Shown in pieces: positions 1 through 10,280 of a DNA stretch of 64,000 nucleotides. Source of the stretch: Streptomyces poonensis (GTDB lineage Bacteria; Actinomycetota; Actinomycetes; Streptomycetales; Streptomycetaceae). Positions within the stretch are counted from its first letter, which is position 1; each line of letters opens with the position of its first letter. The position numbers were made by a program, and so were the translations under genes. The notes below the pieces were generated by a model, which had not been told where the DNA came from, searched no databases, and was given only the letters and a program-made list of their open reading frames with translations. The stretch covers positions 463,677-527,676 of the forward strand of contig NZ_BMVW01000002.1 of NCBI RefSeq assembly GCF_014650915.1, in the 5' to 3' direction.

Positions 1-1849
1 ACGGCATGATGGCCTGCTGGAGTTGCAGGGCGAGCCGGTTGCGCTCCGCGGACTGCTGCTCGGTCTGGGCGAGCTGGTCGCGGGTGGCGGCGAGCGCCAC
101 CTCGGTCCAGTGCTGGGCCGACACGTCCTGGTACGCGCCGCGCACGGCGAGCAGGGTGTCGTCGATGTCCACGACGGGCTCCGCGACCACCCTGATGTGC
201 CGGGTCACACCGTCCGGGCGGCGCAGTCGGAAGGCGGCCGACGCGGGCTTGCGGTGGTGCAGGACGGTGCGCAGGAAGCGGCCGATGGCGACCGCGTCGT
301 CCGGGTGGGTGTGGTCGCGCAGCTGCTCGATGGGAACGGGACCCGCCGTCTCCTCCCTGCCGTAGAGGGCGAAGAGCTGGCTGTTCCAGGTGATCTCGTC
401 CGTGACGAAGTTCTCCTCGAAGCCGCCGATGCGGCCGAGGCGCTGCGCGTGTTCGAGGAGGTTGGCCAGCCGTGCCACCTCGTCCTCTATCCGCCAGATC
501 AGCAGCACGCTGTCGCCGTGCCGGAGGATGCTGACCTCGGCGACGGACGACAGCGGCACCTGGTCCACCAGCGCGGTGAGCGTCATCCGCCCGGCCCGGA
601 ACGGCTCGCCCGTCGCGTAGACCCGCTCCACGTGCTGGAACAGATCGCTCTGGCCGGCCGCCATCGGGTACGCCTCCAGCAGCAGCGCGCCGCTGACGGC
701 GCCGCGGGGGCGGCCGGCGGGGTCACGGAAGCTGTGGTTGACGTGGTGGATGCGGAAGTCGGCGAGCTGTCCCGCGGCGTCCAGCTGCGGTACGAGCACC
801 AGTGCGGGGTCGTACAGCCCGTCGGCCAGCTCCACCAGTTCCGACAGGCCGGACCGGGGAGCGGAGCCGTCGTACGGGCGCGTCACGGCGCTGGAGTGGA
901 TCTCCAGGGTGTGCGCGCACAGCTCCGCGAGGGCGTCGATCTGCCGGACCACGGCGGGCGGCTGGGCGGGCAGGGGGGACGGCCAGCAGATCTCCAGCAC
1001 TCCGTGGATGCGCCCGCCGACCCCGGCGGGCACCGCCACCCTGCCTCCCTCGGGCTGGTGGGTGCGGCCGATCGACGGCAGTCCGCGGGCGGCCAGGGAC
1101 TCGATCCACTCCGCACCGCGCTCGGCCAGCGCGCAGCGGGCGACGGTCGCGACGCCCGGCGGGACGTACCGCCAGCGGGTCGCCTCCCCGGGCGGGAAGC
1201 CGGCGCTGCCCGCCAGGGTCAGGGAGCCGTCGGTGCCGGCGACCCAGATCGCGACGCCGCTCGCGCCGAGCGGCTTCAGGGCGTGCTCCAGCAGGGAGTC
1301 GGCCACGGCCTGCGGGTCCTCGGCGGCGAGCGCGCTGCTCTCCGCCGTACGCAGCCGTACGGCCGCGGCGGCGGCCTCCGCCGCGCCGGCCCGGACGTCG
1401 CCGCCGACCGCCGTCGCGAAGTCGACGGCGGCCTCGGTCACGCGGTCGCGGGCGGCCTGGTTGACGATGTCGGCCGCCAGTTCCAGCGGGGTCACGCCCG
1501 CCTGCCCGGCCAGCGCGCCGAGCTGCCGGGCGGCCTCCGCGGGGCCGCAGCTCAGACGTTCGACCAGCACGCCCTTGGCGAGTTCGAGCAGGGCGCGCCC
1601 GTCGGCCGCTGCGTGCGCCGCCTGCACCTCGGCGCGCAGCCGCTCCACCGTCGCGGCCAGCCTCCCGACCGGGGTGGTCGCCGAGGCACCGCCCCGGCCC
1701 TCGGCCGGCACACCGCCGGTCGCGGGGTCGGCCGCGGGACCGGCGCCGGACGGCGCGGAGTCGCCCGGTGGCGGCGTGTCCGCCGCGGCACGGTGCCGCC
1801 GCGGGGCGTCGTCCGGAACCGGGTCACCGGGCAGATCATGGGTGCTCAC
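1..1849 (-). CDS. ANTAR-GAF-PAS-SpoIIE/PP2C phosphatase, C-terminus cut off
   Basis: The gene runs off the left edge; 616 codons are visible. In order they encode a Pro/Ala-rich leader, an ANTAR-like helical segment (about residues 57-125, with LELAKGVLVERLS), a GAF-type region (about 140-310), a PAS domain containing HPDD (about 455-565) and the usual entry to a SpoIIE/PP2C phosphatase (RNRLALQLQQAIMP) at the edge. By family such proteins sense a signal and dephosphorylate STAS anti-anti-sigma factors; ANTAR usually binds RNA. The GTG start at 1849 is preceded by AGAAGGAG; a nearby ATG is out of frame and closes at once. It lies 82 bp downstream of the hybrid kinase on the same strand, so co-transcription is likely. 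The architecture is clear; the target is inferred. Confidence 0.88.
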   Translation of the reverse strand, partial: MSTHDLPGDPVPDDAPRRHRAAADTPPPGDSAPSGAGPAADPATGGVPAEGRGGASATTPVGRLAATVERLRAEVQAAHAAADGRALLELAKGVLVERLSCGPAEAARQLGALAGQAGVTPLELAADIVNQAARDRVTEAAVDFATAVGGDVRAGAAEAAAAAVRLRTAESSALAAEDPQAVADSLLEHALKPLGASGVAIWVAGTDGSLTLAGSAGFPPGEATRWRYVPPGVATVARCALAERGAEWIESLAARGLPSIGRTHQPEGGRVAVPAGVGGRIHGVLEICWPSPLPAQPPAVVRQIDALAELCAHTLEIHSSAVTRPYDGSAPRSGLSELVELADGLYDPALVLVPQLDAAGQLADFRIHHVNHSFRDPAGRPRGAVSGALLLEAYPMAAGQSDLFQHVERVYATGEPFRAGRMTLTALVDQVPLSSVAEVSILRHGDSVLLIWRIEDEVARLANLLEHAQRLGRIGGFEENFVTDEITWNSQLFALYGREETAGPVPIEQLRDHTHPDDAVAIGRFLRTVLHHRKPASAAFRLRRPDGVTRHIRVVAEPVVDIDDTLLAVRGAYQDVSAQHWTEVALAATRDQLAQTEQQSAERNRLALQLQQAIMP

Positions 1850-1931
1850 GTGGACGCATGCTCCTTCTGACACGCACGACGTGCGCGGGACGGGAGGGTG
1901 CCTTCGAGGGACGGTGCCGCCGGTGTCACCG

Positions 1932-4900
1932 TCACGGCGACAGCCAGCGCCGTACGCAGGCGATGAGGTCGCCCGCGTCCACGGGCTTGGTCACATAGTC
2001 GCTCGAACCGGACGCCAGGCTCTTCTCCCGGTCGCCGGGCATGGCCTTGGCCGTGACCGCGATGATGGGCAGGTCCCGGTACCGCGGCATGCGTCTGATC
2101 TCGGCGGTGGCCGCGTACCCGTCCATCTCCGGCATCATCACGTCCATCAGCACCAGGGCGATGTCGGGGTGCTCCGTGAGGACCTCGATGCTCTTCCGCC
2201 CGTTCTCCGCGTGCAGTACGCGCAGGCCGTGCATCTCGAGGATGCCGCTGAGCGCGAACAGGTTGCGGGCGTCGTCGTCCACGACGAGGACGGTCCGCCC
2301 GGCCAGGGCGCCGTCGACCTCGGGCGCCGCGCTCACGCTCTCCTCCAGCCGTACGAGCGGGACCACGTCGCCAGGCTGTTCGGCCGAGAGATGCAGGGCG
2401 ATACGTTCCCGCAGCTCGTCCAGGCTCGACAGCATCTCCAGCGGCCGGTTGTCGGCCCGGGCCCGCAGCTCGTCCTCCTGGGCGGCGGGCAGCCGGTGGT
2501 TGTTGTGGACGAGGACCGGCACGGTGGCCAGCGCGGCGTCGCCGTCCACGGCCTCCAGCAGCCGCATGCCCTCGCCGTCGGGCAGGTCCAGGCTGAGGAC
2601 GACGCAGTGGCACGGGCGGGCGGCGAGGGCGGAGGCGGCCTCCTGGGCGCTCATGGCGGTGATGATCTCCACGGCGTCCCCCGGGTCCCGCATGGCCCGG
2701 CTGCGGTCCAGGTCGGCGACGGCGCTCTCGGCGACCACGGAGAGCAGTCCGCGTACCCGTTCCTCGACGACCAGGAGCCGTCGCGGGTGCGTCTGCGGCG
2801 GCGCGGGAGCGGGCTCCGGCCGGTCGCCCGCGGGCAGCTGCGCCGGCGCGCCGCCCTCGCGCACCTCGGCCGCCTGCTGCGGAGCCGTCTCGAGTTCCTC
2901 GAAGTCGGTGCGGGACACGGGCAGATACAGGGTGAACGTGCTGCCCTGTCCCGGAGTGCTGTCCACGGTGACCGCGCCGCCCAGCAGATGGGCGATCTCA
3001 CGGGTGATGGACAGCCCGAGGCCCGTGCCGCCGTACTTGCGGCTGGTGGTGCCGTCCGCCTGCTGGAAGGCGCCGAAGATCGTCTCCAGCTGTTGCTCGG
3101 GGATGCCGATGCCGGTGTCCTTGACCCGGAACGCCACCACGGGGCCCCCGCGGAGCACGTGGCTCGGCACCTCGCTGTCGGCGGCGGGCTCGATGCGCAG
3201 CTCCACTCCGCCCCGCTCGGTGAACTTCACGGCGTTGGAGAGCAGGTTGCGCAGCACCTGCCGCAGCCGCGCGTCGTCGGTGACCAGGTCGGCCGGCGCG
3301 CCCGCGGCGGTGGTGACGGTGAAGGACAGGCTCTTCTGCGTGGTCATCGGCCGGAACGTCGCCTCGACGTAGTCGAGCAGGCGGCGCAGCGGCACGCGTT
3401 CGGGGGCGACGTCCATCTTCCCCGCCTCGACCTTCGACAGGTCGAGGATGTCGTTGATGAGCTGGAGCAGGTCGGAGCCCGCGGAGTGGATGATGCCCGC
3501 GTACTCCACCTGCTTGGGCGTGAGGTTGCGGGAAGGGTTCTGCGCGAGCAACTGGGCCAGGATGAGAAGGCTGTTGAGCGGGGTGCGCAGCTCGTGGCTC
3601 ATGTTGGCCAGGAACTCCGACTTGTACTTGGAGGCCAGCGACAGCTGCTGGGCGCGGTCCTCCAGTTCCTGGCGGGCCTGCTCGATCTCCAGGTTCTTCG
3701 CCTCGATGTCCCGGTTCTGGGTGGCCAGCAGGGTGGCCTTCTCCTCCAGTTCGGCGTTGGACTGCTGCAGTTCCTCCTGGCGGGCCTGCAACTCCTCGGA
3801 GCGCACCCGCAGTTCACCGGCGAGGCGCTGGGACTCGCCGAGCAGTTCGTCGGTACGGGCGTTGGCGAGGATGGTGTTGACGTTGACGCCGATGGTCTCC
3901 GTCAGCTGGCCCAGGAAGTCCTGGTGGATCTGCTTGAACCGGGAGACCGAGGCCAGTTCGATCACGCCGAGGACATGCCCCTCGACGGTGATCGGCAGGA
4001 CGACGAGCGCGGTCGGCGCCGCCTGGCCGAGCCCGGAGGAGATGGTGACGTACCCCTCGGGCAACTCGTCGACGGTGATGGTACGGCGGCTGCGCGCGGC
4101 CTGGCCGACCAGGGTGTGCCCGAGCGGGATGCGCTGTCCCTCCCGGTCGTCGGCGGGACGGCCGTACGAGCCGATGAGCCGGAGGTGGACGCCGTCCGCG
4201 CTCTCCTCCGCCAGGTAGAACGCGCCGTACTGGGCGGCCACCAGCGGTGTCAGCTCGTCCATGATGAGTTCGGCGACGACGTCCAGGTCGCGGTGGCCCT
4301 GCATCAGCGAGGAGATCCGGGCCAGGTTGGACTTCAGCCAGTCCTGCTCCTGGTTGGCCCGGGTGGTCTCGCGCAGGGACTCCACCATCGCGTTGATGTT
4401 GTCCTTGAGCTCGGCGACCTCGCCGGAGGCGTCCACGTTGATGGACCGGGTGAGGTCGCCCTCCGCGACGGCGCTGGTCACCTCGGCGATCGCACGGACC
4501 TGACGGGTCAGGTTGCCGGCGAGCTCGTTGACGTTCTCGGTGAGTCGCTTCCAGGTGCCGGAGACGCCCTCGACCTCGGCCTGGCCGCCGAGCCGCCCCT
4601 CGCTGCCCACCTCGCGGGCGACGCGCGTGACCTCGGCGGCGAACGAGGACAGCTGGTCGACCATGGTGTTGATGGTGGTCTTGAGCTCGAGGATCTCGCC
4701 CCGGGCGTCCACGTCGATCTTCTTCGACAGGTCACCGTTGGCGACGGCCGTGGTGACCAGGGCGATGTTGCGGACCTGACCCGTGAGGTTGTTCGCCATG
4801 GAGTTGACGTTGTCGGTGAGGTCCTTCCAGGTGCCGGCCACGTGCGGCACGTGCGCCTGGCCGCCGAGCCGGCCCTCGGTGCCCACCTCGCGGGCGACGC

Positions 4901-6212
4901 GGGTGACCTCGTCGGCGAAGGCGGACAGGGTGTCGACCATGGTGTTGATCGTCCCGGCCAGGGCCGCGACCTCGCCCTTGGCCTCCACGGTGATCTTCTG
5001 GGAGAGGTCGCCGCGGGCCACGGCGGTGGCGACCTGGGCGATGGAGCGCACCTGCCCGGTCAGATTGGACGCCATCAGGTTGACGTTGTCGGTGAGGTTC
5101 TTCCAGGTGCCCGACACCCCGCGCACGGTGGCCTGGCCGCCGAGGTTGCCCTCGGTGCCGACCTCGCGGGAGACACGGGTGACCTCGTCGGCGAAGGACG
5201 ACAGCTGGTCGACCATCGTGTTGATGGTCTCCTTCAGTTCCAGGATCTCGCCCCGGGCGTCCACACGGATCTTCTGCGACAGATCGCCCTGGGCCACGGC
5301 CGTGGTCACCTCGGCGATGGCGCGGACCTGGGCGGTCAGGTTGTCGGCCATGACGTTGACGGACTCGGTCAGCGCCTTCCAGGTGCCCGAGACGCCCTTG
5401 ACGTCGGCCTGGCCGCCGAGCCGCCCGTCGGTGCCCACCTCACGGGCCACCCGTGTGACCTCGTCCGCGAACGCCGACAGCTGGTCCACCATCGTGTTGA
5501 TGGTGTTCTTCAGCTCCAGGATCTCGCCCCGGGCATCGACGGTGATCTTCTGCGAGAGGTCACCCTTGGCCACCGCCGTGGCCACCTGGGCGATGGAGCG
5601 GACCTGTGCGGTGAGGTTGCCCGCCATGAAGTTCACGGAGTCGGTCAGGTCGCGCCAGGTGCCCCGTACGCCCTTGACGTCGGCCTGGCCGCCGAGCCGC
5701 CCGTCGGTACCCACCTCACGGGCCACGCGCGTGACCTCGTCCGCGAACGCCGACAGCTGGTCCACCATCGTGTTGATGGTGTTCTTCAGCTCCAGGATCT
5801 CGCCCCGGGCGTCCACGTCGATCTTCTGCGAGAGGTCACCCTTGGCCACCGCCGTGGCCACCTGGGCGATATCGCGGACCTGGGTCGTCAGATTGCCCGC
5901 CATGGCGTTGACGGAGTCGGTCAGATCGGCCCAGCTGCCGGAGACGCCCGGCACCTTCGCCTGGCCGCCGAGGGTGCCCTCGGTACCGACCTCGCGCGCC
6001 ACCCGGGTCACCTCGGAGGTGAACAGGGACAGCTGGTCGACCATGCCGTTGAACACGGAGGCGATCTCGCCGAGCAGCCCGCCGGCCTCTTCCGGCAGCC
6101 TGGTCCCGAAGTCGCCGTCCCGCACCGCCGTCAGCCCGGCCAGCAGCTGCCGCAGCTCCGGTTCACCGGGCTCGGTGCCCGGCTCCTGGATCGCCATACC
6201 CGCCTCGTCCAT
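1932..6212 (-). CDS. hybrid histidine kinase with seven-unit HAMP array, GAF and receiver domains
   Basis: A 1426-residue soluble-looking sensor kinase with no membrane segment. A divergent HAMP unit (near residue 33) is followed by six near-identical units at about 92-residue spacing (GDLSQKI or similar at about 125, 217, 309, 401, 493, 585). Next come a GAF domain (643-785), a Glu/Gln-rich coiled coil, HisKA with SHELRTPLN (His about 873), HATPase_c with GTGLGLS, a degenerate receiver (about 1150-1260) and a canonical C-terminal receiver (DDD near 1312, phospho-Asp about 1357 in [11 protein letters not shown], Lys about 1409). HAMP-array hybrid kinases are known as osmosensors in fungi (Nik1 type) and as OsaA-like kinases in Streptomyces; orthology is not shown. 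ATG at 6212 has GGGAGAGGGAGACC before it; an upstream in-frame ATG at 6374 lacks a ribosome site. Confidence 0.95.
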   Translation of the reverse strand: MDEAGMAIQEPGTEPGEPELRQLLAGLTAVRDGDFGTRLPEEAGGLLGEIASVFNGMVDQLSLFTSEVTRVAREVGTEGTLGGQAKVPGVSGSWADLTDSVNAMAGNLTTQVRDIAQVATAVAKGDLSQKIDVDARGEILELKNTINTMVDQLSAFADEVTRVAREVGTDGRLGGQADVKGVRGTWRDLTDSVNFMAGNLTAQVRSIAQVATAVAKGDLSQKITVDARGEILELKNTINTMVDQLSAFADEVTRVAREVGTDGRLGGQADVKGVSGTWKALTESVNVMADNLTAQVRAIAEVTTAVAQGDLSQKIRVDARGEILELKETINTMVDQLSSFADEVTRVSREVGTEGNLGGQATVRGVSGTWKNLTDNVNLMASNLTGQVRSIAQVATAVARGDLSQKITVEAKGEVAALAGTINTMVDTLSAFADEVTRVAREVGTEGRLGGQAHVPHVAGTWKDLTDNVNSMANNLTGQVRNIALVTTAVANGDLSKKIDVDARGEILELKTTINTMVDQLSSFAAEVTRVAREVGSEGRLGGQAEVEGVSGTWKRLTENVNELAGNLTRQVRAIAEVTSAVAEGDLTRSINVDASGEVAELKDNINAMVESLRETTRANQEQDWLKSNLARISSLMQGHRDLDVVAELIMDELTPLVAAQYGAFYLAEESADGVHLRLIGSYGRPADDREGQRIPLGHTLVGQAARSRRTITVDELPEGYVTISSGLGQAAPTALVVLPITVEGHVLGVIELASVSRFKQIHQDFLGQLTETIGVNVNTILANARTDELLGESQRLAGELRVRSEELQARQEELQQSNAELEEKATLLATQNRDIEAKNLEIEQARQELEDRAQQLSLASKYKSEFLANMSHELRTPLNSLLILAQLLAQNPSRNLTPKQVEYAGIIHSAGSDLLQLINDILDLSKVEAGKMDVAPERVPLRRLLDYVEATFRPMTTQKSLSFTVTTAAGAPADLVTDDARLRQVLRNLLSNAVKFTERGGVELRIEPAADSEVPSHVLRGGPVVAFRVKDTGIGIPEQQLETIFGAFQQADGTTSRKYGGTGLGLSITREIAHLLGGAVTVDSTPGQGSTFTLYLPVSRTDFEELETAPQQAAEVREGGAPAQLPAGDRPEPAPAPPQTHPRRLLVVEERVRGLLSVVAESAVADLDRSRAMRDPGDAVEIITAMSAQEAASALAARPCHCVVLSLDLPDGEGMRLLEAVDGDAALATVPVLVHNNHRLPAAQEDELRARADNRPLEMLSSLDELRERIALHLSAEQPGDVVPLVRLEESVSAAPEVDGALAGRTVLVVDDDARNLFALSGILEMHGLRVLHAENGRKSIEVLTEHPDIALVLMDVMMPEMDGYAATAEIRRMPRYRDLPIIAVTAKAMPGDREKSLASGSSDYVTKPVDAGDLIACVRRWLSP

Positions 6213-6658
6213 GGTCTCCCTCTCCCCCGGACAGCCCCATCGGCGCCCGCCCGGCTCCGACGCGGAACCACCGGCCCGCGGTCGTGCCCCCTCATCATCC
6301 GACATCCACGAACGGTCCTCGCCTGCTGCCCTCCATAACCGCCGATCCGATCCCCGACAAAATACGTCGGCCATCCACGATCAGCGGCAGACTCGCGCAA
6401 GAATGATCACCTCACGACCAAGAAATGCGAAAGCGGCCTCCGGCTCACCAATCATCCAGTCGGCACGGCATTCGACCGGTACGGCTCCCGGCCGGCGCCG
6501 ACCGGCCCGCCGCCGCAGCACGTGCGGCGTGTGTGAAGCGCCGCCGCACAATTCCGGCCACAACCTTTGATCCAGGACTGGCATACGTAAAAGTCGAATC
6601 TCTAAGATGAGTTTTCCTGGTGCGCCAGTCAGGGGCGCGCACATCTCTTGGGGGGCCG
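6213..6658. other. divergent intergenic region, 446 bp
   Basis: Lies between the hybrid kinase (minus) and the methyltransferase (plus). It is clearly less GC-rich than its surroundings between about 6350 and 6610, as expected for divergent promoters. No convincing -35/-10 pair, hairpin or coding sequence was recognised. Confidence 0.4.
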
Positions 6659-7477
6659 ATGCAGTCCGGGAAGCAGTTGTCCACCTCCATCGACGCCGAT
6701 GTGCCCACAGCGGCCCGCATGTACGACTACTACCTGGGCGGCAAGGACAACTACGCGGCCGACCGCGCGGCGTGCGAGGAGCTGGACAAGGTGGTCCCCA
6801 GCACCCGCGCCCTGGCGCTGAACAACCGGCGCTTCCTGCAGCGGGTGGTCAGAACGCTGGCGGCCGACTACGGCATCCGGCAGTTCCTCGACCACGGCTC
6901 CGGCCTGCCCACCCAGGACAATGTGCACCAGGTGGCACAGGGCGTCGATCCCTCCTCACGCGTGGTGTACGTCGACAACGACCCGATGGTCCTGGTGCAC
7001 GGCCGGGCCCTGCTCGACCAGAACGAGCAGACCGCCGTCATCCAGGCGGACATGCGGGACACCGACGGCATCTTCTCCCACCCCGACACCCGGCGCCTGA
7101 TCGACTTGTCGCAGCCGGTCGCCGCGCTGTTCGTGTCGGTCATGCACTGCCTCCCCGACAGCGAGACCGACGGGCCCGAGGCACTGGCACGCCGCGTGGC
7201 CGAGCGGCTGGCGCCCGGCAGTTTCATGGTGATGTGCCAGCTGGTCAGCGAGGACCCCGAGGTGCGCGACTTCGTCACCGGCTTCATGGACCGTACGACC
7301 CAGGGGCACTGGGGCCGGGTCCGCCAGGAGAAGGATGTGGCGCGGCTCTTCGCGGGGATGGAGATCCTGGAGCCGGGCCTGGTGGAGGTGTCCTCCTGGC
7401 GGCCGGACTCCGAGGTGGCGCCTCGTCAGCTCACGCAGGAGTGGATCGAGTTCGGCGGAGTGGGCCGCCTCCGGTAG
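6659..7477 (+). CDS. SAM-dependent methyltransferase, PF04672 (DUF574) family
   Basis: Encodes 272 residues of the actinobacterial PF04672 family. Visible signatures are ARMYDYYLGGKDNY near the N-terminus, the glycine-rich SAM-binding segment FLDHGSGLPTQDNVHQVAQ and the acidic loop VVYVDNDPMVL. The family has a Rossmann methyltransferase fold; substrates are unknown. The ATG at 6659 follows a GGGGGG tract; a GTG 39 bp upstream is possible but less well placed. The gene converges on an XRE regulator, and a second member (56774-57583) also sits beside an XRE/DUF397 pair. Confidence 0.93.
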   Translation: MQSGKQLSTSIDADVPTAARMYDYYLGGKDNYAADRAACEELDKVVPSTRALALNNRRFLQRVVRTLAADYGIRQFLDHGSGLPTQDNVHQVAQGVDPSSRVVYVDNDPMVLVHGRALLDQNEQTAVIQADMRDTDGIFSHPDTRRLIDLSQPVAALFVSVMHCLPDSETDGPEALARRVAERLAPGSFMVMCQLVSEDPEVRDFVTGFMDRTTQGHWGRVRQEKDVARLFAGMEILEPGLVEVSSWRPDSEVAPRQLTQEWIEFGGVGRLR

Positions 7478-7540
7478 GAGGCACGGAACCGCGACGCGAC
7501 GCACCGCTTCGTGTATCCGGACCGGCGCGGCGCCCGCCCC

Positions 7541-8458
7541 TCAGGCGGGGTAGCGCCGGTCCAGCGTGTCCCGCAGCAGCGCCAGGGACTCGCGAGGACT
7601 CAGGGCGTCGTCGGCCAGCCGGTCGAGGGCGAGCCGGTACTCCTCCGTCTCGTCGCGGTCCTCGAGGAAGTTGGCGCTCTTGATGTGCTCGAGATAGACG
7701 ATGTCGGGCAGATCGAGACCGCCGAAGCGCAGATACGTGATGGGGATGGCCGGCGCCGAGGCGTTCGTCACGTCCAGGGGGACGATCTGTACGGTCACAT
7801 GACTGAGCTGGGCCATCGCGACGAGGTGCTCGAGCTGCTCGCGCATCACCTCACGGCTGCCGAGCACCCGGAGGAGAACCGATTCGTCGACGACTGCCCA
7901 GAACTGGGGGGCGTCCGAGCGATGCAGCAACTGCCCGCGGCGTCTGCGCAGTTCGACCCGGCGTTCCACCTCCGAGGCCGGTGCCGTCGGCAGCCCGCGC
8001 TCGACCACGGCACGGGTGTAGGCGGAGGTCTGCAGCAGCCCGGGGACGTACTGGATCTCGAAGGTACGGATGGTGGCGGCCGCCTCCTGCAGCCCGACCA
8101 GCCGGTCGAACCACTCGGGCATCAGCCGCTTGTCGTAACGCTGCCACCAGCCGGGCTCACCGGCCCGCCGCAGCAGCTTCAACAGGACGGAGGCCTCGTG
8201 CTCGTCGGCACCGTAGAAGTCCAGCAGCGCCCGGACGTCGCTCTCGGCGGGCGGGCGGCGGCCCTTGCCCGCCTCGATGCGCGACAGCTTCGCCGGGCTG
8301 AAACCGAGCGCCCGCGCCGCCTGGTCCTGGGAGTGGCCGGCGTCTTCGCGCATGCCCGCCAACTGCACGCCCACCAGCATCTTCAGCAGGGTGGGAGCGG
8401 GTTCGGGCCGGTGCAGATACGGTTCGAGACGGGAGAGGCGATGCGGCGCTGCGGACAT
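7541..8458 (-). CDS. XRE-family regulator with C-terminal DUF5753
   Basis: A 305-residue protein. An N-terminal helix-turn-helix (about residues 25-80, with QDQAARALGFSPAKLSRIEAG) is followed by a DUF5753 domain (about 100-290, with YVPGLLQTSAYTRAV and GRP-free PEFW-like core segments). This is the WhiJ/AbaA-associated regulator type of Streptomyces, normally paired with a small DUF397 protein and often an RsbW-like ATPase; all three occur here. ATG at 8458 is preceded by GGGAGCCAGG; a start further upstream at 8533 would add an unlikely Cys/Trp-rich segment. DNA target unknown; see the palindrome at 8981. Confidence 0.93.
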   Translation of the reverse strand: MSAAPHRLSRLEPYLHRPEPAPTLLKMLVGVQLAGMREDAGHSQDQAARALGFSPAKLSRIEAGKGRRPPAESDVRALLDFYGADEHEASVLLKLLRRAGEPGWWQRYDKRLMPEWFDRLVGLQEAAATIRTFEIQYVPGLLQTSAYTRAVVERGLPTAPASEVERRVELRRRRGQLLHRSDAPQFWAVVDESVLLRVLGSREVMREQLEHLVAMAQLSHVTVQIVPLDVTNASAPAIPITYLRFGGLDLPDIVYLEHIKSANFLEDRDETEEYRLALDRLADDALSPRESLALLRDTLDRRYPA

Positions 8459-8689
8459 CCTGGCTCCCAGTTCGCGCGGCAAAAAACAGAGCCAGATTAT
8501 CGCACTTGACCGAACGCACCGCAGGGCTCGCACAAGTGACCCGCGCTACAGACGTGTTCGCGCGTCACGCGCACAGGCGTGGGCGCGCAACGCGCGCGGG
8601 GGCGCGAGCGCGCGTCAGGCGCGCAGGCATACGCACGCGTGCGCAGACGCAGGCAGACATACGCAGATGTACGGGAACGCACGCAGGCG
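8459..8689. repeat. low-complexity alternating purine-pyrimidine gap
   Basis: The 231 bp between the DUF397 stop and the XRE start are dominated from about 8545 to 8690 by imperfect, overlapping runs of GCGCGT, ACGCAC, CGCAGGC and ACATACGCAG. No open frame here has family resemblance. Long CG/CA alternations can adopt left-handed DNA; whether this matters is unknown. Confidence 0.6.
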
Positions 8690-8923
8690 TCACACCAGGT
8701 GATCGAACTCCCCGTCCTTGGCGCCGGCCAGGAACGCGGCCATCTCGGTCGGCGTGTAGACCAGGGCGGGACCGTCGGGATGACGGGAGTTGCGCACGGC
8801 GATGCTCCCGTCGGCCAGGGGCGCGACCTCGACGCAGTTGCCCTCCGCGTTGCTGTACCGGCTCTTCATCCAGTGGGCGCGCAGAGAGCTCGCCTGTATG
8901 CCGTTGGGCGCTGATGGCAGCAC
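8690..8923 (-). CDS. DUF397 small protein, partner of XRE regulator
   Basis: A 77-residue protein with the DUF397 layout: SRYSNAEGNCVEVAPLADG, then VAVRNS-like strand IAVRNSRHPDGPALVYTPTE and a C-terminal FLAGAKDGEFDHL. DUF397 proteins are encoded beside XRE/DUF5753 regulators and are thought to modulate them; the mechanism is not settled. It lies upstream of the XRE gene on the same strand, separated by the low-complexity gap. Divergent from the ATPase at 9078. Confidence 0.92.
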   Translation of the reverse strand: MLPSAPNGIQASSLRAHWMKSRYSNAEGNCVEVAPLADGSIAVRNSRHPDGPALVYTPTEMAAFLAGAKDGEFDHLV

Positions 8924-8980
8924 CGATCCTCCTCGTTCACGTCCCGCCCCCGTGCCACCTCATCACCTGGCGCAATTTCT

Positions 8981-8994
8981 CGTGCAATTGCACG
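8981..8994. promoter_or_regulatory. 14-bp perfect palindrome CGTGCAATTGCACG, candidate operator
   Basis: Lies in the 154-bp gap between the divergent DUF397 and RsbW-like genes, with a partial GCAATT copy ten bases to its left. The core TGCAATTG recurs at 58942 upstream of the second XRE/DUF397 pair. A DNA-binding role for the XRE protein is inferred from position and symmetry. Confidence 0.45.
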
Positions 8995-9077
8995 CCGGTG
9001 TTGTCAGCGTGAATAATAGCCGTGGCGTCAACCGCGTCAGCGGCGCCGCGTCCTGACGTCACATCAGGGAGACGGCC

Positions 9078-9635
9078 GTGTCCTCACACGTGATCCGAGC
9101 GCAGCACACCGCATCCGAGACCGCGTCGCACCCAGACCTCGAAGGGGCGGTCGGCACCGTACGGCCGACGGGCTCCACAGAAGCCGAAAAAACGTATCGT
9201 CAGCAGAGTGCGCCAGGCCTTTCGGCCGTCCCCGTCGCGTTCCCCGTCAGCGGCGGTCCGCAGTGCTTCGCCCGGGCCCGGGACTTCACCCGGGAGACAC
9301 TGCGCCGGTGGTCGCTGGACCACTGCTGCGACGACACGGTCACCGTCGTGACGGAACTGACCGCCAACGCCGTCACCCATGCCCTGCCGTACGCCCCCGT
9401 CGGCACCGACGGGATCTGGCTGGGCCTCGCCGTCGGGCCGGGACACGTGCTGTGTGCCGTCGCCGACCCGGTCGACCGCCCACCGGTCGTCAGACACTCC
9501 GGAGACGACGTCCTGGAGGAACACGGCCGGGGCCTGCATCTGATCGACGCCCTGTCCCGGCGCTGGGGCTGGACCCGCAACTCCCCCACCGGCAAGACCG
9601 TCTGGGCCCTGCTTCCCGCCCCGCGCCGCGGCTGA
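9078..9635 (+). CDS. RsbW-like ATP-binding (HATPase_c_2) protein
   Basis: A 185-residue GHKL-type ATPase resembling anti-sigma factor kinases. The N-box is TVVTELTANAVTHA; the ATP-lid region is EEHGRGLHLIDALSRRWGW. The first 60 residues are variable. In WhiJ-type loci such an ATPase accompanies XRE and DUF397; here it is transcribed divergently from them. Starts at GTG 9078 after AGGGAGA. By family it could phosphorylate a STAS protein or sequester a sigma factor; the partner is unknown. Confidence 0.9.
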   Translation: MSSHVIRAQHTASETASHPDLEGAVGTVRPTGSTEAEKTYRQQSAPGLSAVPVAFPVSGGPQCFARARDFTRETLRRWSLDHCCDDTVTVVTELTANAVTHALPYAPVGTDGIWLGLAVGPGHVLCAVADPVDRPPVVRHSGDDVLEEHGRGLHLIDALSRRWGWTRNSPTGKTVWALLPAPRRG

Positions 9636-9744
9636 GCACCCGGAGCCGGAACCCGAGCAGACCGCCGCCGTACCTCCCCTGCACACAGCACGACTGGACG
9701 CATCCGTAACCGGAGCACGACCCGACACCGCCGCAGGAGCAGAC

Positions 9745-10218
9745 ATGGCCATACCTCTGACGACCCTGGACGACGTGCCCTGGCATGAGATCAAGGACTC
9801 CAGCGGATCCGCCGCGGCCATCCCGGATCTGCTGACCGCCCTCGCCTCCGACGACCTGGCCACGGCGCAGGAAGCGCTCCGTCGACTGCGGGAACGTATC
9901 TGCCAGTACGGTTTCGTGGTGGAGCAGGCCACGGCCGCCACCGTGCCCTTTCTGTGGGAACTCGCCCTGCGGCCCGGGGTCACCTGCCGCCCGCAGATCC
10001 TTCAGCTGCTGTCCGGCATCGTCTCCGCGCGGCAGTGGGAGAGCATGGCCGCCGCCTATCCCAAGCTGCTCCACTACACCGACGACTACGTGGGGTGGGA
10101 ACGCGAGGCCCGTGCCGCCGTACGGGCCCGTCGCCATGTCCTGCCCCGTCTGCTCGACGCTCCGGACCCCGAGCTGGTCCGGGCGGCGCAGGAGCTGGCC
10201 GCGGCGATCGCGACGTGA
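9745..10218 (+). CDS. HEAT-like helical protein of unknown function
   Basis: A 157-residue soluble protein made almost wholly of predicted helices, e.g. DDLATAQEALRRLRERI and a closing DPELVRAAQELAAAIA. The helix pairs suggest a short HEAT-type array, so a protein-binding role is possible but not established. AGGAGCAGAC precedes the ATG. It follows the ATPase by 109 bp and may share its transcript; a strong hairpin ends the unit. Confidence 0.75.
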   Translation: MAIPLTTLDDVPWHEIKDSSGSAAAIPDLLTALASDDLATAQEALRRLRERICQYGFVVEQATAATVPFLWELALRPGVTCRPQILQLLSGIVSARQWESMAAAYPKLLHYTDDYVGWEREARAAVRARRHVLPRLLDAPDPELVRAAQELAAAIAT

Positions 10219-10244
10219 GCCCTCCGGGCCGTTCCTGTGCTGGT

Positions 10245-10280
10245 GGCTGAGCCCCGGGCCACTGCGGCCGGGGCTCAGCC
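10245..10280 (+). terminator. rho-independent-type hairpin
   Basis: A 13-bp perfect stem (GGCTGAGCCCCGG with its complement) and a 10-base loop lie 27 bp after the stop of the HEAT-like gene. No U-tract follows, as is common in Streptomyces. Confidence 0.75.

Noticed and set aside
738..6338. Very long open frame (1866 codons) on the plus strand
   Set aside because: It is antisense to the HAMP-array kinase; its repeats mirror the HAMP repeats and it has no family resemblance. High G+C keeps the antisense frame open.
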